In this document: in pieces, positions 8,475 through 17,834 of the stretch
Layout of the letters: the number at the start of each line of letters is the position of its first letter
Position numbering within the stretch: position 1 is the first letter of the stretch
Source of the DNA: Pseudolysobacter antarcticus
GTDB taxonomy: Bacteria; Pseudomonadota; Gammaproteobacteria; Xanthomonadales; Rhodanobacteraceae
Length of the DNA: 64,000 bases
Direction: 5' to 3'
NCBI RefSeq assembly: GCF_004168365.1
Contig: NZ_CP035704.1
Coordinates: 2,852,001-2,916,000, forward strand
Made by a program: the position numbers and the translations under genes
Notes under the pieces: model-generated
Database searches by the model: none
The model's input: the letters and a program-made list of their open reading frames with translations, nothing else
Told to the model about the DNA's origin: nothing

Positions 8475-9030
8475 TCTAGCATCAAAGGATCGCCGAGAGG
8501 TCATGTTCCCGCCGCATTCCAAACGCATCATTCAATCGAAACGGATCGCCCATAGCCCAGCCCTCGCGCGGGGCGTTGCCGTTTTTGCTCAGCCGTTGAT
8601 GCGGCCGACCCGGCGTTTGGTTTCCTGCTTAACGACCATCCTCTCGACCATCGCTTTGATGACTGGGCGATCCTATTTGGGCAACTGCTTGGCGGCGTCG
8701 AATCGCAAGCGTAGTTCGTCTCCTGGCCCCAACTCGTTTCATCGAAGACCAGCCATCGCCGATGACTGAAATTGCAATCGCCATGTACATGCAAAAGTCG
8801 CCGTATGCCAAGCACGGACCGAACGTCCGCTTTGCGGAGATACGACTTGCAAGGCCTCGACCGTCCGTTCATGGCCGAAAGCGGACATTCAACTGCATTG
8901 GTCGGCCCTCCGCTCGAATCTCGCCAGCTGCGTTGGCACGCTTATCTGCAGCACCCACCGCAAACTCGGCAATCGGTCGGCGCCAGCGGTTACACTGTCT
9001 TGATTGACCAAATCAAAGAGCATCCGCTGC
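8475..9030. other. Degraded region between IS remnant and glucokinase
   Basis: This stretch of about 550 bases has no intact gene. The one recognisable part is a broken XRE-type regulator tail on the minus strand at 8589-8752. Other open frames here have unusual composition and match no family I recognise. Confidence 0.55.
8589..8752 (-). pseudogene. C-terminal remnant of an XRE-type regulator
   Basis: Read on the minus strand, a segment beginning LVFDE shifts frame and continues as DELRLRFDAAKQLPK, then an in-frame stop, then DRPVIKAMVERMVVKQETKR. This order (LVFDE, a short Gly/Asp linker, ELRL.F.A, LP..DR.VIK, ..KQ..KR) is the usual C-terminal tail of small phage-type XRE repressors. The DNA-binding helix-turn-helix part upstream is not recognisable. 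At least one frameshift and one nonsense codon make it a dead gene. The assignment rests on pattern resemblance only. Confidence 0.4.
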
Positions 9031-10065
9031 ATGTCCGACGAAAAAAATTCTTCGACCCTGGTCGCCGATCTCGGCGGAACCAATGTGCGTTTCGGGTTGG
9101 CGCAAACCACGCAGGCGCGACCGCTGATCGACTCCAGCATTCGCCATTATGCGGTCGCGGATTTCGCATCGCTGGCGGATGCCGCGCTGCAATATCTCGC
9201 TGAAATCGGCAGCAAGCCGCAGCGTGGCGTGTTCGCGGTAGCGGGCAAAGTCACTAACGATGAAGTGCGTATCACCAATCATCCATGGGTGATTTCGACC
9301 GCACAGACGCGCCGCGATCTTGATCTTTTGTCGCTGCACATCGTCAATGATTTTGCCGGACTGAGTATGGCGGTGCCGCTGCTCGCAGCAACGGATGTAG
9401 AAAAAATCGGCAACGCTGACGTAACGATCGCCGCGAATAGTCGATGCCGCACGATCGGCGTGATTGGTCCCGGCACGGGACTCGGCGTCGGCGCGTTTTT
9501 GTTGCGCGATGGCAAACCGGAGATTCTTGAAACCGAAGGCGGTCACACGGGTTTTGCGCCGGGCACGCCCGAGGAAATCGAGATTTTGCAATACCTTGCA
9601 AAACGCTATGGCCGCGTATCAAACGAGCGCTTGATTTGCGGCAGCGGCATGGTCAACGTCTATCAGGCCTTGTGCGCGCTGGCCGATGTGCCGGCACAGG
9701 ATTTTTCACCGGCGCAGGTTACCGAGCATGCGCAAGCTGGCAGCGATGCTCAATGCGTACGCACAGTAGATATTTTTTGCGCCCTGCTCGGCAGCATTGC
9801 CGGTGATCTGGTGCTGACGATCGGCGCGTGGGACGGCATCTATCTGGCGGGCGGAATCGTGCCGCCGCTGCTGCCGTGGTTGCGCAAGGCGGAGTTCCGC
9901 CGCCGCTTCGAGGACAAGGGTCGTTTCGCGACTGCCATGCAAAGAGTGCCGACCTTGGCGATCACCTACCCGTACGCCGGTTTGCTCGGCGCTGCGGCCA
10001 CGGCGGTGGTTGATGGTGGTGGTCGTCTGGTCGCGCTGACACCGAGCGAAAGTGCGGTGGCCTGA
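9031..10065 (+). CDS. glk: Glucokinase
   Basis: A 344-residue cytosolic enzyme that phosphorylates glucose to glucose-6-phosphate with ATP at the entry to glycolysis. The N-terminal phosphate-binding motif LVADLGGTNVRFGLA is at residues 10-24. IVNDFAGLSMAVP carries the sugar-binding catalytic Asp, and GPGTGLGVGAFL and TEGGHTGFAP are hallmarks of the bacterial Glk family (not the ROK group). Length fits the family. ATG 9031 is preferred over an in-frame TTG at 9004 because the motif sits the usual distance from it. No sugar-pathway genes are adjacent, so it looks like a single-gene unit. Confidence 0.92.
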   Translation: MSDEKNSSTLVADLGGTNVRFGLAQTTQARPLIDSSIRHYAVADFASLADAALQYLAEIGSKPQRGVFAVAGKVTNDEVRITNHPWVISTAQTRRDLDLLSLHIVNDFAGLSMAVPLLAATDVEKIGNADVTIAANSRCRTIGVIGPGTGLGVGAFLLRDGKPEILETEGGHTGFAPGTPEEIEILQYLAKRYGRVSNERLICGSGMVNVYQALCALADVPAQDFSPAQVTEHAQAGSDAQCVRTVDIFCALLGSIAGDLVLTIGAWDGIYLAGGIVPPLLPWLRKAEFRRRFEDKGRFATAMQRVPTLAITYPYAGLLGAAATAVVDGGGRLVALTPSESAVA

Positions 10066-10187
10066 GTTTCATCACTACGGCTGGCGCACACAATTTCGCC
10101 CTGACTCGCGGCGAAACCACGCAATCGGAAATGTTGCCGAGCACCTTGGTGGTACGCGCTACCTGATTCAGGTGACGCAAAAAAACA

Positions 10188-10676
10188 TCAGCTGCCGCTG
10201 CAGCGCGCACAGATGCCGTGCACTTCGAGCGTGCGCGCCTGCGGGCTGAAACCGAGCGCCTTGGCTTGCTCATCAAGCATGCCCGAAACCCGCTCGTCGC
10301 AAATCTCGACCACCGAATCACAACTGTCGCAAATCAGAAACGGCACATGATGCGCCACGCTCGGATGGTGGCAACTCACATAGGCGTTGATCGATTCGAG
10401 CTTGTGGATGAAACCGTTTTCGAGCAGAAAATCGAGCGCGCGATACACCGTCGGCGGCGCGGCGTTGCTGCGTTCGTCCTTGATTTGGTCGAGCAGATCG
10501 TAGGCCTTCACCGGCTTGGTCGAGCGCGCGACAAGTTCAAGCACCTGCTGGCGCAGCTCGGTAAGGCGCAGCCCGCGCTGATCGCAAGCGGCCACAACTT
10601 CGCTGACAAAACCTTTGGCGTTGTGCGCGTGCTGATGCGCGTGATCGTGCTTGTGATTTTTGGCGGCGGCGGTCAT
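10188..10676 (-). CDS. zur: Zur-type Fur-family zinc-responsive repressor
   Basis: A 162-residue Fur-family regulator. The N-terminus is unusually His-rich (residues 8-18, HKHDHAHQHAH). A winged helix follows, with LTELRQQVLELVARS and the recognition segment PPTVYRALDFLLENGFIHKLES. Two CxxC pairs, C116/C119 (CDSC) and C156/C159 (CARC), form the structural zinc site, and H110 with neighbouring His/Glu residues would form the regulatory site. The NAAPPTVYRAL wording and short C-terminus match Zur better than Fur. When zinc-loaded it should repress zinc-acquisition genes; a perfect Zur-type operator lies before the TonB receptor in this window. No znuABC is adjacent. Confidence 0.85.
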   Translation of the reverse strand: MTAAAKNHKHDHAHQHAHNAKGFVSEVVAACDQRGLRLTELRQQVLELVARSTKPVKAYDLLDQIKDERSNAAPPTVYRALDFLLENGFIHKLESINAYVSCHHPSVAHHVPFLICDSCDSVVEICDERVSGMLDEQAKALGFSPQARTLEVHGICARCSGS

Positions 10677-10726
10677 GGCGATGAATTAAATCGGGTTAAT
10701 GTCTGCATGATACACGTGTGGTCAAG

Positions 10727-11083
10727 TCACGGCTTTCGCAAGCCGTTCGCCGCTTGCAGCGAGTGGCCGCAGCGACGACAAAACTTATCAACACCGGGAG
10801 CGCGCGTGCCGCATTGCGCACATTGCTGCGCGCGCACGGGCAGGCACAGGCTGATGATCCAGCCAATCGGGCCTAGAGTCGCACCGAGAATCGCATCACG
10901 CACTACGGCTTTTTTATAGGTGCCGATCCAGCCGCCGACGACCGCGCAGAGCACCGTGAAAACGATGGCCCACACCCACAACATCGGATCGAATACGACC
11001 GACGTGCATTGCTGCATCAACGCCGCCACCTGATCCGGATCGGTGGTATCGATATTCAACAGCGCGCTGAAATCGCAGCTCAT
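10727..11083 (-). CDS. Small membrane protein with C-terminal zinc ribbon
   Basis: A 118-residue protein of unknown function. Two hydrophobic segments at about residues 34-55 (LWVWAIVFTVLCAVVGGWIG) and 66-82 suggest a two-helix membrane anchor. The C-terminus carries a zinc-ribbon pattern, CAQCGTRAPGVDKFCRRCG, with CxxC pairs spaced as in zinc_ribbon_2 proteins. The ATG at 11083 is the first start after the gltX stop and gives a sensible N-terminus. It lies 8 bases downstream of gltX on the same strand and is probably co-transcribed. Ribbon-anchored proteins of this kind often support membrane assembly, but nothing here shows that. Confidence 0.7.
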   Translation of the reverse strand: MSCDFSALLNIDTTDPDQVAALMQQCTSVVFDPMLWVWAIVFTVLCAVVGGWIGTYKKAVVRDAILGATLGPIGWIISLCLPVRAQQCAQCGTRAPGVDKFCRRCGHSLQAANGLRKP

Positions 11084-11091
11084 GATGCGGT

Positions 11092-12498
11092 TTATCCGCC
11101 GCCGGTCTTGGCGTAGGCGGCTTCGATGCGTGCGAGTGCACGCACCTTGCCGGTGAGATACACGGTGTGATCGATCGATGGCGACACCTGCGTGCCGGTG
11201 ATCGCAACACGCAACGGCTGCGCGACTTTGCCCATGCCTTCGCCGATCGCCGCGGCGGCGGCTTCGATGGCTTGATGGATCGCCTCGACTTTCCAATCCA
11301 GCAATTTCTCCAGCTCAGCATACACAGCCTTGAGTGCCGGCAATGCGGTGCTCGCACCAAGATGTTTTTTCACTGCGGCATCGTCATAAGTTTCGATCGG
11401 GCCGTACCAGATCTTCGCGCGCTCGGCCATTTCCTTGAGCGTTTTGACGCGATCACGCAACGCGATAATCACATCGACCGGCGCCGGGCCTTGCGAGAAA
11501 TCGATACCGGCATCACGCAGATGCCATTCGAAATGCGTGGCAATTTCCGCCGGATCTTCGCTCTTCAGATATTGCTGATTGATCCACGCGAGTTTCTCGC
11601 CGTCGAACCGCGCCGCGGCCTTGTTGACGTCGGCGACGTCGAACAATTCGATCATGCGCGCGAGTGAAAAAATTTCATCGTCACCGTGGGACCAGCCGAG
11701 TCGCACCAGATAATTCAACAGTGCATGCGGCAGGAAACCGTCATCGCGATATTGCATTACGCTGACCGCGCCGTGGCGCTTGGAAAGTTTTGCACCATCG
11801 GCACCGAGGATCATCGGCAGATGCGCAAACTGCGGCGGCTCGGCGCCGAGCGCACGATAGATGTTGATCTGCCGCGGCGTGTTGTTGATGTGATCATCGC
11901 CGCGAATCACGTCGGTGATCTGCATGTCGATATCGTCGACGACAACCGCGAAGTTGTAGGTCGGGAAACCGTCGGAACGCCAGATGATAAGGTCATCCAG
12001 TTCCTCGTTCTGCCATTCGATGCGGCCACGCACACGATCGTCGAACACTACCGAGCCGGTCGCCGGATTCTTGAAGCGGATCACGCGCGTCGGACTTTCG
12101 TGTACCGGTTCGTTGCGCTCGCGGTAAAAACCGTTGTAACGCGGTTTGGCATGCTCCGCCATCTGCTGCTCGCGCATCGCTTCGAGTTCTTCCTTGCTCT
12201 CGTAGGCGTAATAGGCGTGGCCGGTCTTGAGCAATGTCTGCGCGACTTCCTCGTAACGCTGCATGCGCAGCGTTTGGTAGAACGGACCTTCGTCGTGTTC
12301 GAGCCCGAGCCACTGCATGCCGTCGAGGATCGCCTGCACCGCTTCCTGGGTCGAGCGCTCGCGATCGGTATCTTCGATGCGCAGGATGAATTCGCCGCCG
12401 CGATGGCGCGATTCGAGATAGCAATACAGCGCGGTGCGCGCGCCGCCGATATGTAGATAACCGGTGGGGCTCGGCGCGAAACGGGTACGGATGGTCAT
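11092..12498 (-). CDS. gltX: Glutamyl-tRNA synthetase
   Basis: A 468-residue class I aminoacyl-tRNA synthetase that charges tRNA-Glu. The HIGH motif is HIGGART at residues 16-22 within [18 protein letters not shown], and the KMSKS loop is KLSKRHG near residue 240. The middle part has the usual RVIRFKNP and [14 protein letters not shown] segments, and the C-terminal anticodon-binding helical domain is complete. The non-discriminating versus discriminating form cannot be told from inspection. The zinc-ribbon membrane protein gene lies immediately downstream. Confidence 0.95.
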   Translation of the reverse strand: MTIRTRFAPSPTGYLHIGGARTALYCYLESRHRGGEFILRIEDTDRERSTQEAVQAILDGMQWLGLEHDEGPFYQTLRMQRYEEVAQTLLKTGHAYYAYESKEELEAMREQQMAEHAKPRYNGFYRERNEPVHESPTRVIRFKNPATGSVVFDDRVRGRIEWQNEELDDLIIWRSDGFPTYNFAVVVDDIDMQITDVIRGDDHINNTPRQINIYRALGAEPPQFAHLPMILGADGAKLSKRHGAVSVMQYRDDGFLPHALLNYLVRLGWSHGDDEIFSLARMIELFDVADVNKAAARFDGEKLAWINQQYLKSEDPAEIATHFEWHLRDAGIDFSQGPAPVDVIIALRDRVKTLKEMAERAKIWYGPIETYDDAAVKKHLGASTALPALKAVYAELEKLLDWKVEAIHQAIEAAAAAIGEGMGKVAQPLRVAITGTQVSPSIDHTVYLTGKVRALARIEAAYAKTGGG

Positions 12499-12670
12499 CT
12501 AGATCAATCGCTAAATACGGAAGGTGTTTATGGTAACAAATGCGCGGCCAGCAAATGTCGTATGGTTGTTATCAGGGCATCGCGAGCGCACGTTCGCTAC
12601 ATCTCTTTACAGCTCACTGTAACGAGGATGCTTTAAGCTACGCACTCCACAAATCGATGCCAGCAGAATC

Positions 12671-14680
12671 ATGTCAACCCGCCGCCTGATCGCCATTCTT
12701 TCCGCCGTGTTGCTGGCCAGTTGCCAGACCGGCCTGCAGCCGAATTCGCACCTGCCCGCACCGCCTTCCGGCAGCAAGGCCGAACTGGTCGTCCTGGAAA
12801 CCACCGACCTCCATTCGAATGTGCTGAGCTATGATTATTTCAAGCTCGCCGAAGACAAAACTTTGGGGTTCGAACGCGTCGCTACCTTGATCCGCCAGGC
12901 GCGCAAGGAATTCACCAACACGGTGTTGTTCGATGACGGCGATACCATCCAGGGCACCGCGCTCGCCGATTACCAGGCCACGGTCAAACCGCTCGCCTGC
13001 GATCAGGAACTCGCGATGTACAAGGCGATGGACGCGATCGGTTACGACGGCGGTACGATCGGCAATCACGAATTCAATTACGGTCTGGATTTTCTGAGTC
13101 GCGCCACCGGCCAAACGATGCACATTGAAGGCATCGCCGAACAGCATTGCCAAGGCCCACATTATCCGCTGGTGCTGGCGAACGTGATCAGCCTGAAAAC
13201 CCATGAACCGATTTTCGCGCCGACCCGCATCATCGACAAGACCGTGCGCGTGACGGCGCCCGACGGCAGCACGCATGAAACGAACCTGCGCATCGGCATT
13301 ATCGGTCTTACGCCGACCGGCATCATGAACTGGGATCGCACCCATCTCGCCGGCAAGGTCGCGGTCAATGGCATGGTCGAGGCGGCGCAGCAATACGTGC
13401 CGAAATTGCGTGCCGCTGGCGCCGATATCGTCGTGGTGATTTCGCATGCCGGCATCGATATTCTGCCGTACAGCGAGCGCATGGAAAACGCCAACTGGCA
13501 TGTCGCGAAAGTGCCGGGCATCGATGCCATTCTGATGGGACATTCGCACGAAGTTTTCCCCGATCCGGGCAATGCCAAATCGCGTTACGCGCATGTGCCC
13601 GAGGTCGACAACGAACGCGGATTCATTCGCGGCGTGCCGGCGGTGATGGGCAATTTCTGGGGCAAGAGCCTCGGCCTCGTGAATCTTGCGTTGAGTTACG
13701 ACCAGGGGCACTGGCAGGTCGATCGCGAACACACGCATAGCGAAGTTCGCTCGATCAAGAATGCCGATGGCAGCTTTGTCGCGGCCGATCCGGCGATCGC
13801 GCAAGTGATCGCTGCCGAGCAGGAAGCAACGCTCGCTTACGTCAAACATCCGATTGGCGAAACCGACTTCCGCATCACCAGTTATTTCGCGCTGGTCGGC
13901 GATGTCGCGACCACGCAGATCATCAACATGGCGCAGCGCGATTACGTCGAGCGTTATCTCAAAACCAATCTGCCGCAGTACGCGAGCCTGCCGGTACTTT
14001 CAACCGCGTCGGCGTTCAAGACCGGTTTTGGTGGCGCCAACGATTACACCGATATTCCACCCGGCCCACTCGCCATCCGCAACGCTGCCGATCTGTATTT
14101 TTATCCGAACACGTTGGCCGCGGTGAAGATCAATGGCGCCGAATTGAAGGCATGGTTGGAGCGCAGCGCGGGTGTGTTCAATCGCATCGATCCGGCAAAA
14201 ACCGACGCGCAGCCGCTGATCAACAGCAAATATCCGTCCTACAATTTCGATGTGCTGCAAGGCGGCGTGAGTTACCAGATCGATGTCAGCCAGCCGACCG
14301 GCCAGCGCATCAGCCAGTTGAATTACCAAGGCAGCGCGATCACGCCGGAGCGGGATTTCATCGTCGTCACCAACAGCTATCGAGCGAGCGGCGGCGGCAC
14401 GTTCCCGGGTCTCGACGGCAGCAAGACCATCCTCGCGGCGCCGGATACCAATCGCGATATTCTGATCGCCTACATCCGTGCGCGGCAGCAACTGCGTCGC
14501 GCCGATGTTGCCTCGGATCAAAGCTGGCATTTCGCCAAGATCAAGACCGCCGGTCCGGTGACGTTTGTCTCGGCGAGCAACGAGCTGGAAGCCGCGCGCG
14601 CGGCAGGTTTGAAAAATATCACGCAGCTCAAGGATGACGGTGATGGCAAGGCGACGTATGCGCTGGACTTGTCGCGCTGA
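12671..14680 (+). CDS. cpdB: 2',3'-cyclic-nucleotide 2'-phosphodiesterase/3'-nucleotidase lipoprotein
   Basis: A 669-residue exported metallophosphoesterase that hydrolyses 2',3'-cyclic nucleotides and 3'-nucleotides to salvage nucleosides and phosphate. The N-terminus is a lipoprotein signal with LLASC (Cys at 17). Calcineurin-type metal motifs are in order: TTDLHSN near 49, DDGDTIQGT near 96, GNHEFNYGLDF near 132, and GHSHEVF near 294. The C-terminal 5'-nucleotidase substrate domain includes FKTGFGGANDYTDIPPGPLAIRNAADLY and SYRASGGGTFPGL, characteristic of CpdB. The family is normally periplasmic and soluble; here the lipobox suggests membrane anchoring. It stands alone between divergent or convergent neighbours. 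Confidence 0.88.
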   Translation: MSTRRLIAILSAVLLASCQTGLQPNSHLPAPPSGSKAELVVLETTDLHSNVLSYDYFKLAEDKTLGFERVATLIRQARKEFTNTVLFDDGDTIQGTALADYQATVKPLACDQELAMYKAMDAIGYDGGTIGNHEFNYGLDFLSRATGQTMHIEGIAEQHCQGPHYPLVLANVISLKTHEPIFAPTRIIDKTVRVTAPDGSTHETNLRIGIIGLTPTGIMNWDRTHLAGKVAVNGMVEAAQQYVPKLRAAGADIVVVISHAGIDILPYSERMENANWHVAKVPGIDAILMGHSHEVFPDPGNAKSRYAHVPEVDNERGFIRGVPAVMGNFWGKSLGLVNLALSYDQGHWQVDREHTHSEVRSIKNADGSFVAADPAIAQVIAAEQEATLAYVKHPIGETDFRITSYFALVGDVATTQIINMAQRDYVERYLKTNLPQYASLPVLSTASAFKTGFGGANDYTDIPPGPLAIRNAADLYFYPNTLAAVKINGAELKAWLERSAGVFNRIDPAKTDAQPLINSKYPSYNFDVLQGGVSYQIDVSQPTGQRISQLNYQGSAITPERDFIVVTNSYRASGGGTFPGLDGSKTILAAPDTNRDILIAYIRARQQLRRADVASDQSWHFAKIKTAGPVTFVSASNELEAARAAGLKNITQLKDDGDGKATYALDLSR

Positions 14681-14741
14681 TGATCGAAGCTGTTGTTGCG
14701 AAGTCTTGTGACGCCGGCTGCGATGGTCGCGACTGGCGTGT

Positions 14742-16274
14742 TCAGCGTGATTGCGCACGCCACCAGCGAGCAGCAGCCTTTTCGACTTCGCTGCCATCGG
14801 GATCGTTGTCACAGGCCCAGGCGACAATGCCATCCGGACGTATCAGTGCGGCACTCAAACTGCATTGTTGTTTCGCGTAGCCGGAAACGTACTTGATTTG
14901 GTCGTCAAATCCGTTCGCCAGCGACTTGAGTGCGGCATTGCCACCAAAATCCAGCAGCATTCCGCGGCCATCGTGCATCAGCGCGCCGATCCTCGTGCCG
15001 TCCTCGAACTCGAAGTTGGGAACGCTGTGACCCGCGAGAGCATGGCCGCCACCGAGATCGTAGTGGGTGTGAATGCCCCACACCCTTCCTGCAAAATAGG
15101 TGGCGCCGTCGCGTGTGCTCATGAGGTCCCGGACGATTGCCTGCAACGCGCGCGCATAGGGGTCCGGTCGCATGATGGCGACTTGGGCACGTGACCAATC
15201 CAAAACTTGTGCACCTATCGGGTGTCGTTCGGTCTGATAGCTGTCCAACAAGCCCTCCGGCGCGCTCGATTTGATGGTTGCGGCGAGCTTCCAGCCCAGG
15301 TTCATGGCGTCACCCAGGCCGAGATTGAGCCCTTGACCTCCGAGCGGCGCATGAATATGCGCGGCATCACCAGCTAAAAGAATCCGCCCGTTGCGGTAGG
15401 TTGTCGCCTGCCGTGCGCGGTCCGTCCACGTAGTCGCGATGTCCAACGCATTGATAATCACATCGGTGTTCGAGATGCGCCGTAGAACTTCCTGCACGTG
15501 CTCTCGCGTTATTGGCTTTTCTGCACTGTGATATGCGCCGCCATCAAAATCCTGTATCGCCAGATAGCCCGGCTGCGATTGCAAGTACATGCCTGTTGCT
15601 GTCGCGTTTCGGCCCGGCTTGAGCATCGAAGGGTCGGCAATATCCACTTTAGCTGTGTAGCCGGTGAATTCCGGCTCCGTACCGGCGAATTCAAAACCGC
15701 CCGCCTTGCGCACAACACTGCGACTTCCATCGCACCCCACCAGCCACTGACCTTCAAAAGTTTCGTCAGCGGCTTGAACAGTGATTCCATCGCTGACTTG
15801 ATGAAAGTCGCTGACGGCCATTCCACGCTTGATTTCTACACCCAAGGTTTCGGCGCGGCGAGACAGTACGGTTTCGAGTTCTTGCATTTCAGAGAGCAAG
15901 CTGGTTGCCGTCGAGCTCGGCAAGCGATGCGTCCACTGCGAGGTATCGATATCACCCTCATGAAAGGGAATGCCGGCAAAATGTCCTACCTGACGACGTG
16001 ATCCCTGGCCTGCATTCTGGTGCGGGTTCTTAAGACGTTTATGGAGCTCAAGCTCCTGCAGCAAGCCACGACGGTAAAGGGCTTCGATCGTAGGTGCCGA
16101 GAGCCCGCGTATACCGAAAGGAACCTGTTTTAATGGCGAGTGCGGATCCTCGGCTTTTTCCAGTATCAGGACGGAACATTTGGCCAAGGCCAGTTCACAG
16201 GCAAGCAATAAACCCACAGGGCCTGCGCCGGAAATGATCACGTCGTGATGGGATTTATTCTGTATGGATTTCAT
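14742..16274 (-). CDS. FAD-dependent aromatic-ring monooxygenase (PheA/TfdB/rifampicin type)
   Basis: A flavoprotein hydroxylase of about 510 residues. The FAD-binding GAGPVG lies at residues 16-21, preceded by HDVIISGAG. A DG motif region follows (LVGCDGSRSVVRKAGG), and the second FAD motif is ILLAGDAAHIHAPLGGQGLNLGLGDAMNLGWKLA. The C-terminal thioredoxin-like domain is present (VLIRPDGIVAWA near the end). This class hydroxylates phenols, polyketides or antibiotics such as rifampicin with NADPH and oxygen. The ATG at 16274 starts 8 residues before the conserved strand; longer in-frame starts at 16286, 16301 and 16337 exist. It is divergent from a TetR gene with twin operators between, so the substrate or product is the likely inducer. 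Confidence 0.85.
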   Translation of the reverse strand: MKSIQNKSHHDVIISGAGPVGLLLACELALAKCSVLILEKAEDPHSPLKQVPFGIRGLSAPTIEALYRRGLLQELELHKRLKNPHQNAGQGSRRQVGHFAGIPFHEGDIDTSQWTHRLPSSTATSLLSEMQELETVLSRRAETLGVEIKRGMAVSDFHQVSDGITVQAADETFEGQWLVGCDGSRSVVRKAGGFEFAGTEPEFTGYTAKVDIADPSMLKPGRNATATGMYLQSQPGYLAIQDFDGGAYHSAEKPITREHVQEVLRRISNTDVIINALDIATTWTDRARQATTYRNGRILLAGDAAHIHAPLGGQGLNLGLGDAMNLGWKLAATIKSSAPEGLLDSYQTERHPIGAQVLDWSRAQVAIMRPDPYARALQAIVRDLMSTRDGATYFAGRVWGIHTHYDLGGGHALAGHSVPNFEFEDGTRIGALMHDGRGMLLDFGGNAALKSLANGFDDQIKYVSGYAKQQCSLSAALIRPDGIVAWACDNDPDGSEVEKAAARWWRAQSR

Positions 16275-16351
16275 GTAGTTGCTCATGAGTGAGGTGCTCA
16301 TCCACCTCTGAATTTTGTAGAAAGACGGAAACGACACGTCGCAGGCCTAAA

Positions 16352-16366
16352 TGGAACATCATTCCA
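16352..16366. promoter_or_regulatory. TetR operator 1
   Basis: TGGAACATCATTCCA is a near-perfect inverted repeat in the gap between the divergent monooxygenase and TetR genes. Together with the second copy it forms two sites whose centres are 21 bases apart, two helical turns, so two repressor dimers would bind the same face of DNA. Confidence 0.65.
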
Positions 16367-16372
16367 TTATAT

Positions 16373-16387
16373 TGGAACAACGTTCCA
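16373..16387. promoter_or_regulatory. TetR operator 2
   Basis: TGGAACAACGTTCCA has perfect TGGAAC / GTTCCA arms around a 3-base centre. It lies 18 bases before the TetR start codon and repeats the motif of operator 1. It would allow autoregulation of the repressor as well as control of the monooxygenase. Confidence 0.68.
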
Positions 16388-16405
16388 CTTGTGTCAAGAT
16401 AAGTC

Positions 16406-17137
16406 ATGATCAAGAAAACACGCAGCCGCCAGCGACGCGAAGAATCACTCTCGCGCGATCGCATCATCGCAGCGTCGATAGAGATTTTGGACAACAGCGG
16501 AGAAAGCGGACTGACATTCCGCGCCCTGTCCGAACGGCTCGCCACTGGTGCGGGCGCCATCTATTGGCATATCGAGAACAAGAGCGATCTGCTGACCGCC
16601 GCCTGCGACGCCATCGTCGCTCGCACGATGGCGTCATGTGTGATCGGCGCGACACCGCCGGCGACCCTTCGCGCGCTCGCGCTGGGCATGTTCGATGCGA
16701 TCGACGCGCATCCGTGGGTTGGCTCCGCGCTCACCCATGCAGCCGGACAATTGCCCTTGGTGCGCATTGTCGAATGCATCGGTCAGCAGGTTCGTGCGCT
16801 GGGTGTGCCGGATAACGCGCAGTGGGCAGCGGTGTCCACGTTGCTGCACTTCATTCTTGGTGTCGGTGGGCAGAACGCGGCCAACACGCAATTCGCGCTT
16901 ACGCGGGGCATCGATAGATCCGACTTCCTGGAGGAGATGTCGACGGCGTGGTCGCGGCTGGATGCGCATGACTACCCGTTCGTACGTATCGTAGCCGGAC
17001 AATTACGCATTCACGACGACCGCGTGGATTTTCTCGCGGGAATCGATCTCATCCTCGGCGGTATTGGATCACCGCAAGTCGCTGACGACGGAAATATAAA
17101 ACGTGTTCCAAAGCGCTTGCCGCGCACACGAACATGA
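16406..17137 (+). CDS. TetR-family transcriptional repressor
   Basis: A 243-residue regulator. The N-terminal helix-turn-helix lies at about residues 15-62 (SRDRIIAASIEILDNSG, then LTFRALSERLATGAGAIYWHIENKSDLL), matching TetR class proteins such as those with the TetR_C ligand domain. The C-terminal domain is helical and probably binds a small hydrophobic effector. The protein is divergently oriented to a flavin monooxygenase, the classic arrangement for a repressor whose inducer is the enzyme's substrate. Two TGGAAC-N3-GTTCCA-type sites separate the genes. The inducer is unknown; antibiotics or phenolics would fit the partner enzyme. Confidence 0.87.
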   Translation: MIKKTRSRQRREESLSRDRIIAASIEILDNSGESGLTFRALSERLATGAGAIYWHIENKSDLLTAACDAIVARTMASCVIGATPPATLRALALGMFDAIDAHPWVGSALTHAAGQLPLVRIVECIGQQVRALGVPDNAQWAAVSTLLHFILGVGGQNAANTQFALTRGIDRSDFLEEMSTAWSRLDAHDYPFVRIVAGQLRIHDDRVDFLAGIDLILGGIGSPQVADDGNIKRVPKRLPRTRT

Positions 17138-17151
17138 CTGCGGTTTCTCGA

Positions 17152-17181
17152 TGGCAAGGCAAGTTGAACTTTGCCTTGCCA
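17152..17181. terminator. Hairpin between convergent genes
   Basis: An 11-base perfect stem, TGGCAAGGCAA / TTGCCTTGCCA, with an 8-base loop lies between the convergent TetR and DUF4399 genes. No clear T-run follows, so it may be a weak bidirectional terminator or simply a stable hairpin. Confidence 0.5.
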
Positions 17182-17213
17182 CGTGCTTTATGAACCAGCC
17201 TTGGCGGTAATTT

Positions 17214-17660
17214 CTACTTCACATGCACCGTAATCTTCTTCGACATCACCGAAGGATTCAGCGGGATATGCGAGGCATCACCGAGCAACAATTGCAACGT
17301 GTGATCGCCTGGCGCGAGGTGGATCGTCGCTTCGGTCTGGCCACCGCCGTAATGCTTGTGCGTATCGTCGTTCGGAATCGGCTGATCCAGCGGCGGCAGT
17401 TCCTTGTTGTCGATCAGCAGATGATGATGGCCAGTGTTGTCCTTGATCACGCCGGCAGGGGCGACGCCCATGCCCTTGAGGCCGAAACGCACGGTCATAT
17501 CCTGGCCCACGGTTTCGCCATCCTTGGGCGAGATGATGTATTCCTCGGCGGCCGCCGGCGAGGCGGTGCGCGGCAGTCCGCCCGGTGCAGCGGGCGGTGC
17601 AGTCTGGGCCGCAGCAGCGGCGGTCAACAGCGTGAGTGCAAGAACGAGCGTAGTCTTCAT
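17214..17660 (-). CDS. DUF4399 exported protein
   Basis: A 148-residue periplasmic protein. Residues 1-19 form a signal peptide ending AAAAQ. The mature part carries the DUF4399 signatures: ISPKDGETVGQDMTVRFGLKGMGVAPAG, a HHHLLID metal-like histidine cluster, HKHYGGGQTEATIHLAPGDHTLQLLLGD and the closing MSKKITVHVK strand. Family members are small secreted beta-sandwich proteins of unknown role, sometimes near copper or stress genes. The ATG at 17660 is chosen because it starts the signal peptide; the longer open frame reads as non-coding. It is convergent with the TetR gene and stands alone. Confidence 0.82.
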   Translation of the reverse strand: MKTTLVLALTLLTAAAAAQTAPPAAPGGLPRTASPAAAEEYIISPKDGETVGQDMTVRFGLKGMGVAPAGVIKDNTGHHHLLIDNKELPPLDQPIPNDDTHKHYGGGQTEATIHLAPGDHTLQLLLGDASHIPLNPSVMSKKITVHVK

Positions 17661-17834
17661 GGGATCACTCCAGCAAGATGGAAACCGATCATAACGCGGC
17701 GTGCCATTAAGCGGACGTGGTGATCTTGAATGTCCGCACAAAAGCCAGTCTGATCGTTTTCGTCTCAATCCCTCAGCGCATTTGCAGTTCAACAAACCGC
17801 CCCCATTTGAAACGCAGCCAATACGAATCCCACG

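Noticed and set aside
17098-17112. A TGTTCCA-type half-site near the end of the TetR gene
   Set aside because: Only one half of the TetR operator motif is present and it lies inside coding sequence, so a regulatory role is unlikely.
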